From Cryptosporangium minutisporangium (GTDB lineage Bacteria; Actinomycetota; Actinomycetes; Mycobacteriales; Cryptosporangiaceae): a DNA stretch of 64,000 nt. The translations under genes and the position numbers were made by a program. The stretch is from contig NZ_BAAAYN010000006.1 of the NCBI RefSeq assembly GCF_039536245.1, forward strand, positions 248,001 to 312,000, given 5' to 3'. Shown here in pieces: positions 1-8,262 of the stretch (positions within the stretch are counted from its first letter, which is position 1; every line of letters begins with the position of its first letter). Under the pieces are notes generated by a model. The model was not told where the DNA came from and did not search any database. It saw nothing but the letters and a program-made list of their open reading frames with translations.

Positions 1-29
1 CGATGCTCACTTCGGAGGACGCCTCATGA
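1..29 (+). CDS. C-terminal tail of an upstream gene, possibly pqqB (partial)
   Basis: The frame ending in TGA at 27-29 is open from the window edge and overlaps the pqqC ATG as ATGA. This is the stop/start coupling used by the other genes of this operon. pqqB usually precedes pqqC, so this could be its end. Only about eight codons are visible and nothing in them identifies the protein. Confidence 0.3.
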
Positions 30-712
30 CCGCGACGCTCCAGAACGACTTCGTCGCGACGTTGCGGGCGCACTCGCAGCGCTACCACGACCAGCACCCG
101 TTCCACGTCCGGATGAACGCGGGGGAGTGCAGCCGTCGGCAGCTCCAGGGCTGGATCGCCAACCGCTTCTACTACCAGGAGAACATTCCCCGTAAGGACG
201 CGGCGATCCTCGCCAACTGCCCGGACGTCGAGGTCCGCCGCCGCTGGATCCGCCGCATCCTCGACCACGACGGCCGGACGGACGGCGAGGGCGGCATCGA
301 GGCGTGGTTGCGCCTCGGCGAAGCCGCCGGTCTGACCCGCGAGGAGATCGTCGACCACCGGCACCTGGTCCCCGGGGTGCGGTTCGCGGTCGACGCCTAC
401 GTGAACTTCGCCAGGACCCGTCCCTGGGTGGAGGCCGTCGCGTCGTCGCTCACCGAGCTGTTCGCCCCGGACCTGATGGCGGAGCGGCTGGTCGCGTTCG
501 AGCGGTGGTACGCCTGGATCGAGCCGGGGGGCCTCGCCTACTTCCGGGCCCGCCTCGAACAAGCGCCGCGCGACTGCGAGCACGCCCTCGAGGTCGTCAC
601 CGAGTACTGCCGATCCGCGGAGGACCGGTCCCGCGCGGTGGACGCGCTGTCGTTCAAGTGCGACGTCCTCTGGAGCCTGATGGACGCCATCGACAACGCG
701 TATCCGGAGTGA
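26..712 (+). CDS. pqqC: Pyrroloquinoline-quinone synthase PqqC
   Basis: PqqC is the cofactor-less oxidase that carries out the last ring closure and eight-electron oxidation giving PQQ, in the cytoplasm. The 228-residue product carries the family's helical TENA/THI-4-like pattern. It has the conserved block NRFYYQENIPRKDAAILANC near residues 47-66 and the FKCDVLWSLMDA helix near the C-terminus. It is slightly shorter than the roughly 240-250 residues usual for PqqC. The ATG at 26 follows a GGAGG at 15-19. pqqD begins four bases after its stop, so the genes form one transcript. The family call rests on motif recognition and on the pqqD and pqqE neighbours. Confidence 0.93.
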   Translation: MTATLQNDFVATLRAHSQRYHDQHPFHVRMNAGECSRRQLQGWIANRFYYQENIPRKDAAILANCPDVEVRRRWIRRILDHDGRTDGEGGIEAWLRLGEAAGLTREEIVDHRHLVPGVRFAVDAYVNFARTRPWVEAVASSLTELFAPDLMAERLVAFERWYAWIEPGGLAYFRARLEQAPRDCEHALEVVTEYCRSAEDRSRAVDALSFKCDVLWSLMDAIDNAYPE

Positions 713-716
713 TCCG

Positions 717-986
717 ATGGAGCCCGAGACCCGGCCCCGGTTGGCGCGCCATGCCCGGTTGACGTTCGACCGGACCCGGCAGCGGCCCGTCCTGCTGCTC
801 CCGGAGACGGTGGTGGTGCTCAACGGCAGCGGCGCGGCCATCCTCGAGCGCTGCGACGGGACGCACACGGTGGCCGAGATCGTCGCCGATCTGGGCGGGC
901 GGTACCACGCCGTCCCCGACGCCGACGTGCAGCGATTCCTGAGTGGGCTGGTCGCCCGCCGCTGCGTGGAGCTGGACCGTGACTAG
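717..986 (+). CDS. pqqD: PQQ biosynthesis peptide chaperone PqqD
   Basis: PqqD is a small RRE-type chaperone that binds the PqqA precursor peptide and presents it to the radical-SAM enzyme PqqE. The 89-residue product matches PqqD in length. Family landmarks visible are an RLARHARL segment, LLLPETVVVLNGSGAAIL, and the D-G-T-HTVAEIV helix. Its last eight bases overlap the GTG start of pqqE, so the chaperone and its enzyme are made together. No pqqA is visible; it would lie upstream of the window or elsewhere. Confidence 0.92.
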   Translation: MEPETRPRLARHARLTFDRTRQRPVLLLPETVVVLNGSGAAILERCDGTHTVAEIVADLGGRYHAVPDADVQRFLSGLVARRCVELDRD

Positions 987-2058
987 CGCGTTCGGGTTAC
1001 TCGCCGAGCTCACCTATCGCTGCCCGCTGTCCTGCGCGTACTGCTCCAACCCGCTGAACTTGGCGGACTACACCGACGAGCTCAACACCGACGAGTGGCG
1101 GCGGGTGTTCACCGAGGCTCGTGACCTGGGGGTGCTGCAGTGCCACCTGTCCGGAGGGGAGCCGCTGCTGCGGCGTGACCTGGTCGAGATCGTGGCGGCC
1201 GCCTCCGAACTCGGCCTCTACACCAACCTCGTGACCAGTGCGGTCGGGCTCTCCCGACCCAAGGCCGAGCAGCTGCGGGCCGCGGGCCTGGACCACGTGC
1301 AGGTCAGTGTCCAGTCCGACGAGCCGCTGCTGGCCGACCGGATCGCCGGGATCCCCTCGTTCCGGCGCAAAGTCGAGGCGATGGGCGTGGTCAAGGAACT
1401 GGGCTGGCCACTCACCGTGAACGTCGTGCTGCACCGGCAGAACATCGACCGCGTCGCCGAGGTGCTGGAGCTGGCCGAGCAGGTGGGCGCCGACCGGCTG
1501 GAGCTGGCCAACACCCAGTACTACGGCTGGGCCTGGCGGAACCGGAGCGCGCTGCTGCCGAGCCGGGCCCAGCTCGCGGCCGCCGAGGTCGTCGTCCGCG
1601 CCGCCCGCGAACGGCTGGCCGACCGCATGGACGTCATCTACGTCGTCCCCGACTACTACAGCCGGTATCCGAAGCCCTGCATGGGCGGCTGGGCCGCCCG
1701 GCAGCTGACCGTGACACCCAACGGCGACGTCCTGCCGTGCCCGGCCGCCCAGTCCCTGCCGCTGCCGCGGGCCAGCGTCCGCACCGACTCACTGGACTGG
1801 ATCTGGGCGGACGCTCCGGTGATGACCGCGTTCCGGGGCACGGACTGGATGCCGGATCCCTGCCGCAGCTGCGAGCGGCGGGAGCAGGACTTCGGCGGGT
1901 GCCGCTGCCAAGCCTTCCAGCTCACCGGTGACGCCGGGCGCACCGACCCGGTCTGCCACCTCTCGCCGGACCACGCCCTGGTGACCGACGTCGTGGCGGC
2001 GGCGAACACTGGGACGACGGACCTGCCGCTGGTTCCTCGCCCGCACCGGGGCCGCTGA
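979..2058 (+). CDS. pqqE: PqqA peptide cyclase PqqE (radical SAM)
   Basis: PqqE uses S-adenosylmethionine and Fe-S clusters to cross-link the Glu and Tyr of PqqA, the first committed step to PQQ. The radical-SAM motif CPLSCAYC (Cys15, 19, 22) follows an ELTYR strand. A Gly-rich SGGEPLL strand and a C-terminal SPASM-type cysteine set (KPCMGG, LPCPAAQ, PCRSCERR, GGCRCQAF, PVC) for auxiliary clusters are present. The GTG at 979 is chosen because it begins directly before the conserved N-terminus and overlaps the pqqD stop; upstream in-frame starts only add unrelated residues. The product is 359 residues, typical of the family. Its stop overlaps the next ATG as TGATG. Confidence 0.94.
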   Translation: MTSAFGLLAELTYRCPLSCAYCSNPLNLADYTDELNTDEWRRVFTEARDLGVLQCHLSGGEPLLRRDLVEIVAAASELGLYTNLVTSAVGLSRPKAEQLRAAGLDHVQVSVQSDEPLLADRIAGIPSFRRKVEAMGVVKELGWPLTVNVVLHRQNIDRVAEVLELAEQVGADRLELANTQYYGWAWRNRSALLPSRAQLAAAEVVVRAARERLADRMDVIYVVPDYYSRYPKPCMGGWAARQLTVTPNGDVLPCPAAQSLPLPRASVRTDSLDWIWADAPVMTAFRGTDWMPDPCRSCERREQDFGGCRCQAFQLTGDAGRTDPVCHLSPDHALVTDVVAAANTGTTDLPLVPRPHRGR

Positions 2059-3107
2059 TGACGTCGGTACTCCTCTTCGTGGCCGGCGCGGCCCTGCTGA
2101 TCTACTGCGCCGAGAAGCTGATCGTCTACGTCGTCGGTGCGGCCGCGGGCCTCCGCATTTCGGTGTTCCTGCTGGCGATCGTCTTCACCGGCATCGAGTT
2201 CGACGACGTGGCGCTCGGCGTCGCGCTGAACGTCGAGGACCTCGGTGGGGTGGCGCTCGGCACCGTGTTCGGAACGGCGATCTCGATGACCGGGATCGTG
2301 CTCGCGCTCGCCGCGATCATCAGCCCGACCAGGGTGAACATCCCCGGCAGCTACCTCGCGCTCTTCGCGGTCTCCCCGCTGGTGCTCGTCCCGTTCGTGC
2401 TGACCGCGCCGCTCACCGCGGGCGACGGCGTGGTGCTGCTGCTGCTGTTCGCGGCGTTCCTCGGTTACGTCGCCGCCACCGAACTCCGCAGTACGACGCC
2501 GGTGTTCCGGAACGCCGAGATCCTGGAGCGGGTCGGGGCGGGCGGGGACGCGCCCGCCGTCGTCGGTCCGCAGCGGCCGGCCGACGAGCCCCCGTTCCCG
2601 GTGACCGTGCCGTTCACCGACGGCAAGCCGCTCCCGAACTGGGCCGGGTTGGGGCTCGCGGTGGTAGCTCTCGCCGGCCTCGTCGTCGCCGCCGCGCTCA
2701 CGAGCGAGGGGATCCAGGGCATCCTCGACGACTACGCGATCCAGGGCACCCTGTTCGGCGCGACGATCGCCACCCTCGTGCTCTCGCTGGAGGACATCTT
2801 CCTGACCGTGGAACCCCACCGCCGGGGAGCGCCGGAGATTGGGATCGGGAACGTCATCGGCAGCGTGGTCTTCGGCGTCACCGCGAAGCTCGGCATCATC
2901 CTGCTCACCGGCGGAAGCATCGTCGTCGACGACGACGTCCTGTCCTGGCATCTCCCGGCCCTGACCGTCGTGACCGCTCTGTCCGCATACTTCGTCTTCA
3001 CCGGTCGGCTGCGTCGCTGGCATGGCTTTCTGCTGTTGGCGCTGTACATCACCTACTGGATCGTCAGCTTCGCGGTGTTCGGCGCGGCCCCGATCGAGTC
3101 GGACTGA
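2058..3107 (+). CDS. Sodium/calcium exchanger-family membrane protein
   Basis: This 349-residue protein has two groups of hydrophobic helices separated by a hydrophilic loop near residues 145-195, the two-fold repeat layout of CaCA antiporters. Each half carries a degenerate alpha-repeat: FTGIEFDDVALG with GTAISMTG in the first, and LSLEDIFLT with GNVIGSVVF in the second. The acidic residues expected for cation binding are kept, though the usual TSLPE wording is changed. The ATG overlaps the pqqE stop, so it is translationally coupled to PQQ synthesis. Many PQQ dehydrogenases need Ca2+, so a role in supplying or exchanging periplasmic cation is an attractive inference. The substrate cannot be read from the sequence. 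Confidence 0.8.
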   Translation: MTSVLLFVAGAALLIYCAEKLIVYVVGAAAGLRISVFLLAIVFTGIEFDDVALGVALNVEDLGGVALGTVFGTAISMTGIVLALAAIISPTRVNIPGSYLALFAVSPLVLVPFVLTAPLTAGDGVVLLLLFAAFLGYVAATELRSTTPVFRNAEILERVGAGGDAPAVVGPQRPADEPPFPVTVPFTDGKPLPNWAGLGLAVVALAGLVVAAALTSEGIQGILDDYAIQGTLFGATIATLVLSLEDIFLTVEPHRRGAPEIGIGNVIGSVVFGVTAKLGIILLTGGSIVVDDDVLSWHLPALTVVTALSAYFVFTGRLRRWHGFLLLALYITYWIVSFAVFGAAPIESD

Positions 3108-3116
3108 TCAGCTGCC

Positions 3117-3186
3117 CAATATCGGGACGGACGTAGCTCAGGGTAGTCAGCCCTCAACTCAGTGATTACCATCCGGCTCGATATTG
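3117..3186. repeat. 8-bp inverted repeat spanning the intergenic region
   Basis: CAATATCG at 3117-3124 is matched by CGATATTG at 3179-3186, 54 bases apart, in the 95-base gap between the exchanger and the phosphatase gene. It is unusually AT-rich for this window and may be part of the promoter or operator region of the downstream pair. No clear sigma70 -35/-10 pair was found here. Confidence 0.35.
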
Positions 3187-3202
3187 ATTCGCCTCCACAC
3201 GA

Positions 3203-4534
3203 ATGGCTTGGTCGATGTTCGAGGAGCCGACGGCACGGGGGAACCAAGGGCTGACGGCTACCGTCCGGCGTGCCCGGGGCTCGTTCACGGCCGGGGAGAT
3301 CGCTGTTCTCGCTGAAGTCACCAGGCACCTGCTGGGCGCGTTGGACGTGGACGCCGTGGTGCACCGTGGCCTCAGCGCGTGCGTTCCCCGGATCGCCCGG
3401 TGGGCGCAGTTGCTCGTGCCGGGCCGGTACGGCTACTGCTGCACGACGGCCGGCCCGCGCGGGGACCGGATCTCGACCCTCGAGGTCCCGCACCCGGCGG
3501 TGGGCGGCTCGCTGTCGGGCCACGCCCGGGTACTCGCCACTGGCCTGGCCGAAGTCGTCGCTCTCGATCCCGTCGCGCCCTGGATAGCGGGGGAGCAGAC
3601 GCGCCGCAGCCTGCACGCACTCGGTGCGGCGGAGCTCCTCGTCCTGCCGCTGGTCGCTCGCGGGGTCCCGTTCGGCACCTTGACCCTGGCCGACCTCGAC
3701 GCCGACCTCGCCGGCGACGACCAGGCGTTCGTCGGCGAGCTCGCCGGCCGGATGGCGGTCGCGATCGACGGCGCGCGGATACACGCCGAACAGACCAGAC
3801 TCGCCGACGCCTTCGCGGCCAGGCAAGGCGCGAGCTGGCCGGCGGAGACGGCGGGTCTGGTGCTCGCGCCACGGCTGCGCCGCGGAACCCGGCCGAGTGA
3901 GGACGGCGGCGACTTCCTCGACGTCGTCGGCGTCCCCGGGGACTGGGTGCTGGTCCTCGGCGACGTCGTCCCGTGCCGGGTCCCGGCGCCGTTGCTGAGC
4001 ATGCAGGCGCGCGACTTCCTCCGCGGTGCGTCCCGGTTCGAACGGCGCCCGGCCGAGCTGCTGCGGGCGCTCAACGCCGAGCTCGCCGAGCGGACGCGGC
4101 CCGGGGACGACGTGCGACTGCTCTCCGCGCTCTGCGTCCGGGCCCGGCGGGCGTCGGCCGACGCGCTGATCGTCAGCGTCTCCTCCGCCGGGCACCCACG
4201 CCCGCTGGTGATCCGCCGCGGCGGCCGCGTCGAGGAGGTGGCGGTCCAAGGCCTTCTCTGCGGTGCCTCGACGTCCACGACCTACGCCGAGACGCAGTTG
4301 GTGCTCGACCGCGACGACCTGTTGCTCCTCGTCAGCGACGGCGTGCCCGACGCCAAGGGCTACCCGGGACGCTTCGGCGTCGATCGGCTGGCTCGGCTCG
4401 CCGGTACCTACCGGGAATCCGCTCCCGCCGCGCTCGCCGAGGCCGTCGATCTCGCCGTCGCCGAGTTCACCGCCACCCGACCCGGCGCGCCCGTCGACGA
4501 CTTCGCCGTCGTCGTACTCGGATTGGAATCCTGA
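3203..4534 (+). CDS. GAF-SpoIIE (PP2C) phosphatase, partner-switching regulator
   Basis: The N-terminal half (about residues 30-190) is a GAF-like sensor; the C-terminal half (about 210-443) is a SpoIIE-type PP2C domain. Phosphatase landmarks are GGDFLDVV, VLGDVVPC, LLLVSDGVPDA and a terminal DDFAVVVLGL, which supply the metal-binding aspartates. Such proteins dephosphorylate STAS-domain anti-sigma antagonists. The usual GDVxGKG glycine loop is altered to GDVVPCRVPAP, so activity may be changed. The start is uncertain: no good ribosome binding site precedes 3203, and an ATG at 3215 is possible. The stop overlaps the start of the B12-binding protein (TGATG), so the two are probably one sensory unit. 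Confidence 0.82.
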   Translation: MAWSMFEEPTARGNQGLTATVRRARGSFTAGEIAVLAEVTRHLLGALDVDAVVHRGLSACVPRIARWAQLLVPGRYGYCCTTAGPRGDRISTLEVPHPAVGGSLSGHARVLATGLAEVVALDPVAPWIAGEQTRRSLHALGAAELLVLPLVARGVPFGTLTLADLDADLAGDDQAFVGELAGRMAVAIDGARIHAEQTRLADAFAARQGASWPAETAGLVLAPRLRRGTRPSEDGGDFLDVVGVPGDWVLVLGDVVPCRVPAPLLSMQARDFLRGASRFERRPAELLRALNAELAERTRPGDDVRLLSALCVRARRASADALIVSVSSAGHPRPLVIRRGGRVEEVAVQGLLCGASTSTTYAETQLVLDRDDLLLLVSDGVPDAKGYPGRFGVDRLARLAGTYRESAPAALAEAVDLAVAEFTATRPGAPVDDFAVVVLGLES

Positions 4535-5547
4535 TGCCGAGTGCTATCACCGACAGCACCCGGGCGGCATACCTCGCCGCCCTCGACGACACCGACCAGG
4601 ACGCCGCGTTGGCCGTCGTCCGGGGTCTGCTCGCGGCCGGGGCGGATCCGGTTGACGTGCTCGTCGACCTGGTGAGCGCCGCCCAGGCCATCGTGGGCGT
4701 GCGCTGGCAGCAGGCGGTGTGCACCGTTGCCGAAGAGCATGCCGCCACCACGATCGGGGAAGCCGCGGTCGCCGCGGTCGGCGCCACGATCCCCGAGCCC
4801 GCGCGACCGGCCGGGCGCGCGCTCGTCGCGTGCCCGGAGCGCGAGTGGCACGCGCTGCCCGCCCGCATCGTGGCCGAGTCGCTCCGTTACCACGGCTGGA
4901 CCACGCTCTTCCTCGGTGCCTCGACGCCGGCCCAGCACCTGGCCGACTACCTTCGCCGCCACCGGATCACGCTCGTCGCGCTGAGCTGCTCCGTGCCGGT
5001 GGCGCTCCCGGCCGCCCGGCGGATCGTCGAGGCCGCCACCGAGGCGCGCGTGCCCGTCCTCGCCGGTGGCCGCGCGTTCGGTTCCGACCCGGCGCGAGCC
5101 ACCGCCCTCGGCGCAGCCGCCTGGGCCGCTTCGCCGCAGGCCCTCCCCGGCGTCCTCGGCACCCTGCCGCCGGCTCCGGACACGCCGCCGGCCCTGACCC
5201 ACGATCGCCGGGCCGAGCTGGCGGAGCTGCATCTGCGCGCCCCCGAGTTCGCCGCCGCCACCGCCCGCGCCTGGGACGGGACCCTCGACACCCGCCGTCT
5301 GGAGGCCGACGGCACGCTGGACTCCCAGTACCTGGCCGAACACGCGGTGCACTCCCTCACCGCCGCGATCCTCACCGACGACCCGGCGATGATCAGCGAG
5401 TGCCGCACCTGGCTCACGCTTCTGCTGGCCGCCCACGGCCAACCACCCGGGGCCGCGGGCGCGTTGCTGGAGGTGCTCCGGCGCACGGTCGAAGCCCATC
5501 TGGTGATCGCACCACGCCTGCTCGAAGCCGCTGCGGACCGCCCGTAG
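4534..5547 (+). CDS. Cobalamin (B12)-binding sensor-like protein
   Basis: The 337-residue protein has a helical B12-binding-2 cap (about residues 10-90, including a Trp in VRWQQAVCTVAEEHAAT, as in CarH/LitR photoreceptors). A Rossmann-like B12-binding domain follows (about 95-215: ALVACPEREWHALPARIV, LGASTP, VALSCSV, VPVLAGGRAF). The EREWH block occupies the place of the base-off/His-on histidine loop. A further C-terminal helical region of about 110 residues follows. There is no DNA-binding domain, unlike CarH, so it probably works by protein contact. Coupling to the SpoIIE phosphatase suggests a B12-dependent, perhaps light-dependent, input to a partner switch. That function is inferred. 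Confidence 0.8.
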   Translation: MPSAITDSTRAAYLAALDDTDQDAALAVVRGLLAAGADPVDVLVDLVSAAQAIVGVRWQQAVCTVAEEHAATTIGEAAVAAVGATIPEPARPAGRALVACPEREWHALPARIVAESLRYHGWTTLFLGASTPAQHLADYLRRHRITLVALSCSVPVALPAARRIVEAATEARVPVLAGGRAFGSDPARATALGAAAWAASPQALPGVLGTLPPAPDTPPALTHDRRAELAELHLRAPEFAAATARAWDGTLDTRRLEADGTLDSQYLAEHAVHSLTAAILTDDPAMISECRTWLTLLLAAHGQPPGAAGALLEVLRRTVEAHLVIAPRLLEAAADRP

Positions 5548-5605
5548 CGCGTCTCGTTCGCGGGGCCCGTGACGGATCGGGTCGCTGCATGGCCGACAAT
5601 GGGTC

Positions 5606-6316
5606 GTGACCGAGAGTTTCACCGTGGACCACGGCCCCCTCAACCGCACCTACAAGCTGCGCCGCGGCCGCATCACGCCCGGCCAGCGGAGCGCTTTGGG
5701 GACGCTGGCCGACCGGTTCGCGCTTCCCGCCGGGGACGCGCCGCTCGACCTGGCGGAGCTGTTCGGCCAGAATGCGCCCGTCGTGCTGGAGATCGGCTTC
5801 GGGATGGGCGACGCCACGCTGGCGATGGCCGAGGCCGACCCGTCCACCTGCCTGATCGCCGCCGACGTGCACATCCCTGGCGTCGGGGCGCTGCTGCGCG
5901 GCCTGCACCGGCGGACGCTCGAGAACGTCCGGGTGCTCAACGGCGACGGTGCCGAGCTGCTGAAGCGGCGCATCCCGTCCGCGAGCCTCGCCGGGGTGCG
6001 CCTCTACTTCCCCGACCCCTGGCCCAAGGCGCGGCATCACAAGCGCCGTCTGGTCGACGCCGCGTTCGCCGCGCTGGTCGCCGACCGGCTGGCTCCGGGT
6101 GGGCGGCTGCACTGTGCCACCGACTGGGAGCCCTACGCCCGGCAGATGGTCGCGGTGCTCTCCGCCGAGCCCGGTCTGGAGCTCGAGTTCGGCGGTCCGG
6201 TGGAGCGCCCGGAGTGGCGGCCGGTGACCAAGTACGAGACCCGTGGCCGGGCGAGGGGGCACGTCGTCGCGGACATTTTCGCGCGCCGGAAGCCGGGGTC
6301 GGTCAGCGGCCGATAG
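5606..6316 (+). CDS. trmB: tRNA (guanine-N7-)-methyltransferase TrmB
   Basis: TrmB methylates G46 in the variable loop of tRNAs using S-adenosylmethionine. The 236-residue protein has the SAM-binding LEIGFGMGD motif near residue 60, the acidic AADVHIPG strand, NGDGAELL, and the family signature YFPDPWPKARHHKRR. The GTG at 5606 gives an N-terminus (RTYKLRRGRITPGQ) typical of the family. It sits alone between the B12-binding protein and the cholesterol oxidase and shows no coupling to either. Confidence 0.93.
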   Translation: MTESFTVDHGPLNRTYKLRRGRITPGQRSALGTLADRFALPAGDAPLDLAELFGQNAPVVLEIGFGMGDATLAMAEADPSTCLIAADVHIPGVGALLRGLHRRTLENVRVLNGDGAELLKRRIPSASLAGVRLYFPDPWPKARHHKRRLVDAAFAALVADRLAPGGRLHCATDWEPYARQMVAVLSAEPGLELEFGGPVERPEWRPVTKYETRGRARGHVVADIFARRKPGSVSGR

Positions 6317-6450
6317 CGCCATCAGGTTTCCGCTTCGGCCCCCTGGACGGGCACGGACCCCAGGAGTATCTTCTGCGCACCGAGCAATTGCTTGGTTGGC
6401 GGTCGCGGCTCACGCGAGCGCGTCCGGGAACTCGACGAGGAGGACCGGCG

Positions 6451-8172
6451 ATGACTGCTCCACGCTCCGAATCCCCGCAGGTAGGCCGACGGTCGCTGCT
6501 GAAGGGCGCCGCGGCGCTCGTCGGCGCCGGCCTACTGAGCGAGGCGTTCACCCTCCCCGTCGGGGCCGCGACGATCGCGGCCCCGCCGAGCTTCCCGGCG
6601 GGGATCGAGCTCTACCAGCAGGCGTACGAGAACTGGTCCGGCGAGATCGAGCTCGCCGACGTCTGGACCTGCGCGCCCGCGAGCCCGGCGGACATCCTGA
6701 CGGTCGTGAACTGGGCGCGGGCCCACAATTTCCGCGTCCGCCCGAAGGGCATGAGCCACGGCTGGGCACCCACCTTGCTCCCGGCCGGCGCGGACGTCAG
6801 CGCGGTGATCCTCGTCGATCTGACGAAGCACCTCCGCGCGATCACCGTCGGCAGTGGCCGCGTCACCGTCCAGGCGGGCGCAACCGTCGACCAGCTGACC
6901 GTCGCGCTGGAGAACGCCGGCTACGGGCTGACCGCGCTGACCGCGCCGGGCAACCTCACGATCGGCGGCGTCCTCGCGATCGACGCGCACGGGTCCGGGG
7001 TGCCGGCGAACGGCGAGACCCGGATCCCCGGAACCAGCTACGGGACGCTGAGCAACCTCGTGCTGTCCCTCACGGTCGTCGCCTGGGACGCCGGGGCGGG
7101 CGCGTACGTGCTGAAGACCTACACCCGGTCCCAGCCGCAGATCGCCGCGTTCCTCGTCCACCTCGGCCGCGCGTTCGTGGTGAGCGCGACGCTCCAGGTC
7201 GGCGCGAACACGCGGCTGCGCTGCCAGAGCTTCTACGACATCCCGACCGCGACGTTGTTCGGCGCGCCGGGCACCAGCGGCCGGACCATCGAGAGTTACC
7301 TGCGCTCCAGCGGTCGGATCGAGGCCATCTGGTTCCCGTTCACCGACCGGCCGTGGCTGAAGGTCTGGACGGTCGCCCGGTCCAAGCCGCTGCTCTCCCG
7401 CACCGTCAACGCGCCCTACGCGTACACGTTCGCCAACTTCCTCTCCGAGGAGCAGAGCGACTTCCTCTCCCAGGTCGTCGCGGGCAATACCAGCGGGACG
7501 CCTGCGTTCCAGAACTTCCAGATCTCGGTGGTCGGCTCCGGGCTGATCGTCACCGGCACCTGGGACATCTGGGGCTGGTCGAAGAACCTCCTGCTCTACG
7601 TCCAGCCGACGACGTTGCGGATCGTCGAGGCGGGCTACGCCGTCCTGACCTCGCGGGCGAACGTCCAGCGGGTGATCCACGAGTTCTACGTCCGGTACCA
7701 GGCCCGGATCACCGCCTACCAGGCGCAGGGCAAGTTCCCGATGAACGGGCCGGTGGAGATCCGGGTCACCGGCGTCGACGATCCGGCCGAGGCCGGTGGC
7801 GGGGTCAGTCCGCAGCTCTCGGCCGCCCGGCCCCGGCCGGACCACCCGGAGTGGAACACGGTGGTCTGGCTCGACATGGGCACGATCCCCGGCACGCCGG
7901 ACAGCAACGCGTTCTACGCCGAGATGGAGGAGTGGATCGTCGCGAACTACAGCGGCAGCTACGCCACCGTGCGGCCGGAGTGGTCGAAGGCCTGGGCGGT
8001 CACGCCCCGGGGCGCCTGGACCGACACCGCCGCTCTCACCGGACGCATCCCGGCCTCGCTGCGGGCGGGCCAGCCAGCCGGCGACAACTGGGACACTGCA
8101 CGGGCGACGCTCAACGCCGCGGACCCCCACCGCGTCTTCAGTAATACGTTCCTGGACGTGCTTCTGCCATAG
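6451..8172 (+). CDS. Cholesterol oxidase, covalent-FAD type (Brevibacterium class II)
   Basis: The enzyme oxidises and isomerises 3-beta-hydroxysterols to 3-keto-4-ene steroids with H2O2 production, outside the membrane. A Tat signal is present (VGRRSLLKGAAAL, residues 11-23). The FAD-binding VAO-fold domain follows, with KGMSHGWAP carrying His103, the position of the flavin-linking histidine, then APGNLTIGG and the GSG segment. The C-terminal part matches the cholesterol-oxidase substrate-binding domain: WDIWGWSKN, GPVEIRVTG, RPRPDHPEW, RPEWSKAWA, DPHRVFSNTF. Similarity to the B. sterolicum enzyme runs nearly end to end as I recall it. The ATG at 6451 follows GAGGAGG at 6437-6443. It relates to the KstR2/FadD3 pair at the far end of the window. 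Confidence 0.9.
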   Translation: MTAPRSESPQVGRRSLLKGAAALVGAGLLSEAFTLPVGAATIAAPPSFPAGIELYQQAYENWSGEIELADVWTCAPASPADILTVVNWARAHNFRVRPKGMSHGWAPTLLPAGADVSAVILVDLTKHLRAITVGSGRVTVQAGATVDQLTVALENAGYGLTALTAPGNLTIGGVLAIDAHGSGVPANGETRIPGTSYGTLSNLVLSLTVVAWDAGAGAYVLKTYTRSQPQIAAFLVHLGRAFVVSATLQVGANTRLRCQSFYDIPTATLFGAPGTSGRTIESYLRSSGRIEAIWFPFTDRPWLKVWTVARSKPLLSRTVNAPYAYTFANFLSEEQSDFLSQVVAGNTSGTPAFQNFQISVVGSGLIVTGTWDIWGWSKNLLLYVQPTTLRIVEAGYAVLTSRANVQRVIHEFYVRYQARITAYQAQGKFPMNGPVEIRVTGVDDPAEAGGGVSPQLSAARPRPDHPEWNTVVWLDMGTIPGTPDSNAFYAEMEEWIVANYSGSYATVRPEWSKAWAVTPRGAWTDTAALTGRIPASLRAGQPAGDNWDTARATLNAADPHRVFSNTFLDVLLP

Positions 8173-8262
8173 GGGCCGACCCGGCAGTGGGGAATACGAG
8201 TCACCCCACTGCCGGCTCCTATGATCGCCGTCCACACGGACCCTCACCGAGAGCGAGCGATC

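Noticed and set aside
1656-3023. 455-codon minus-strand frame over pqqE and the exchanger gene
   Set aside because: Low-complexity composition typical of shadow frames, and both plus-strand genes are well supported.
3125-3178. Sequence resembling a tRNA D-arm (GTAGCTCAGGGTAG)
   Set aside because: No T-arm GTTCGAN, no anticodon stem and no matching acceptor stem could be found around it, so it is a chance match.
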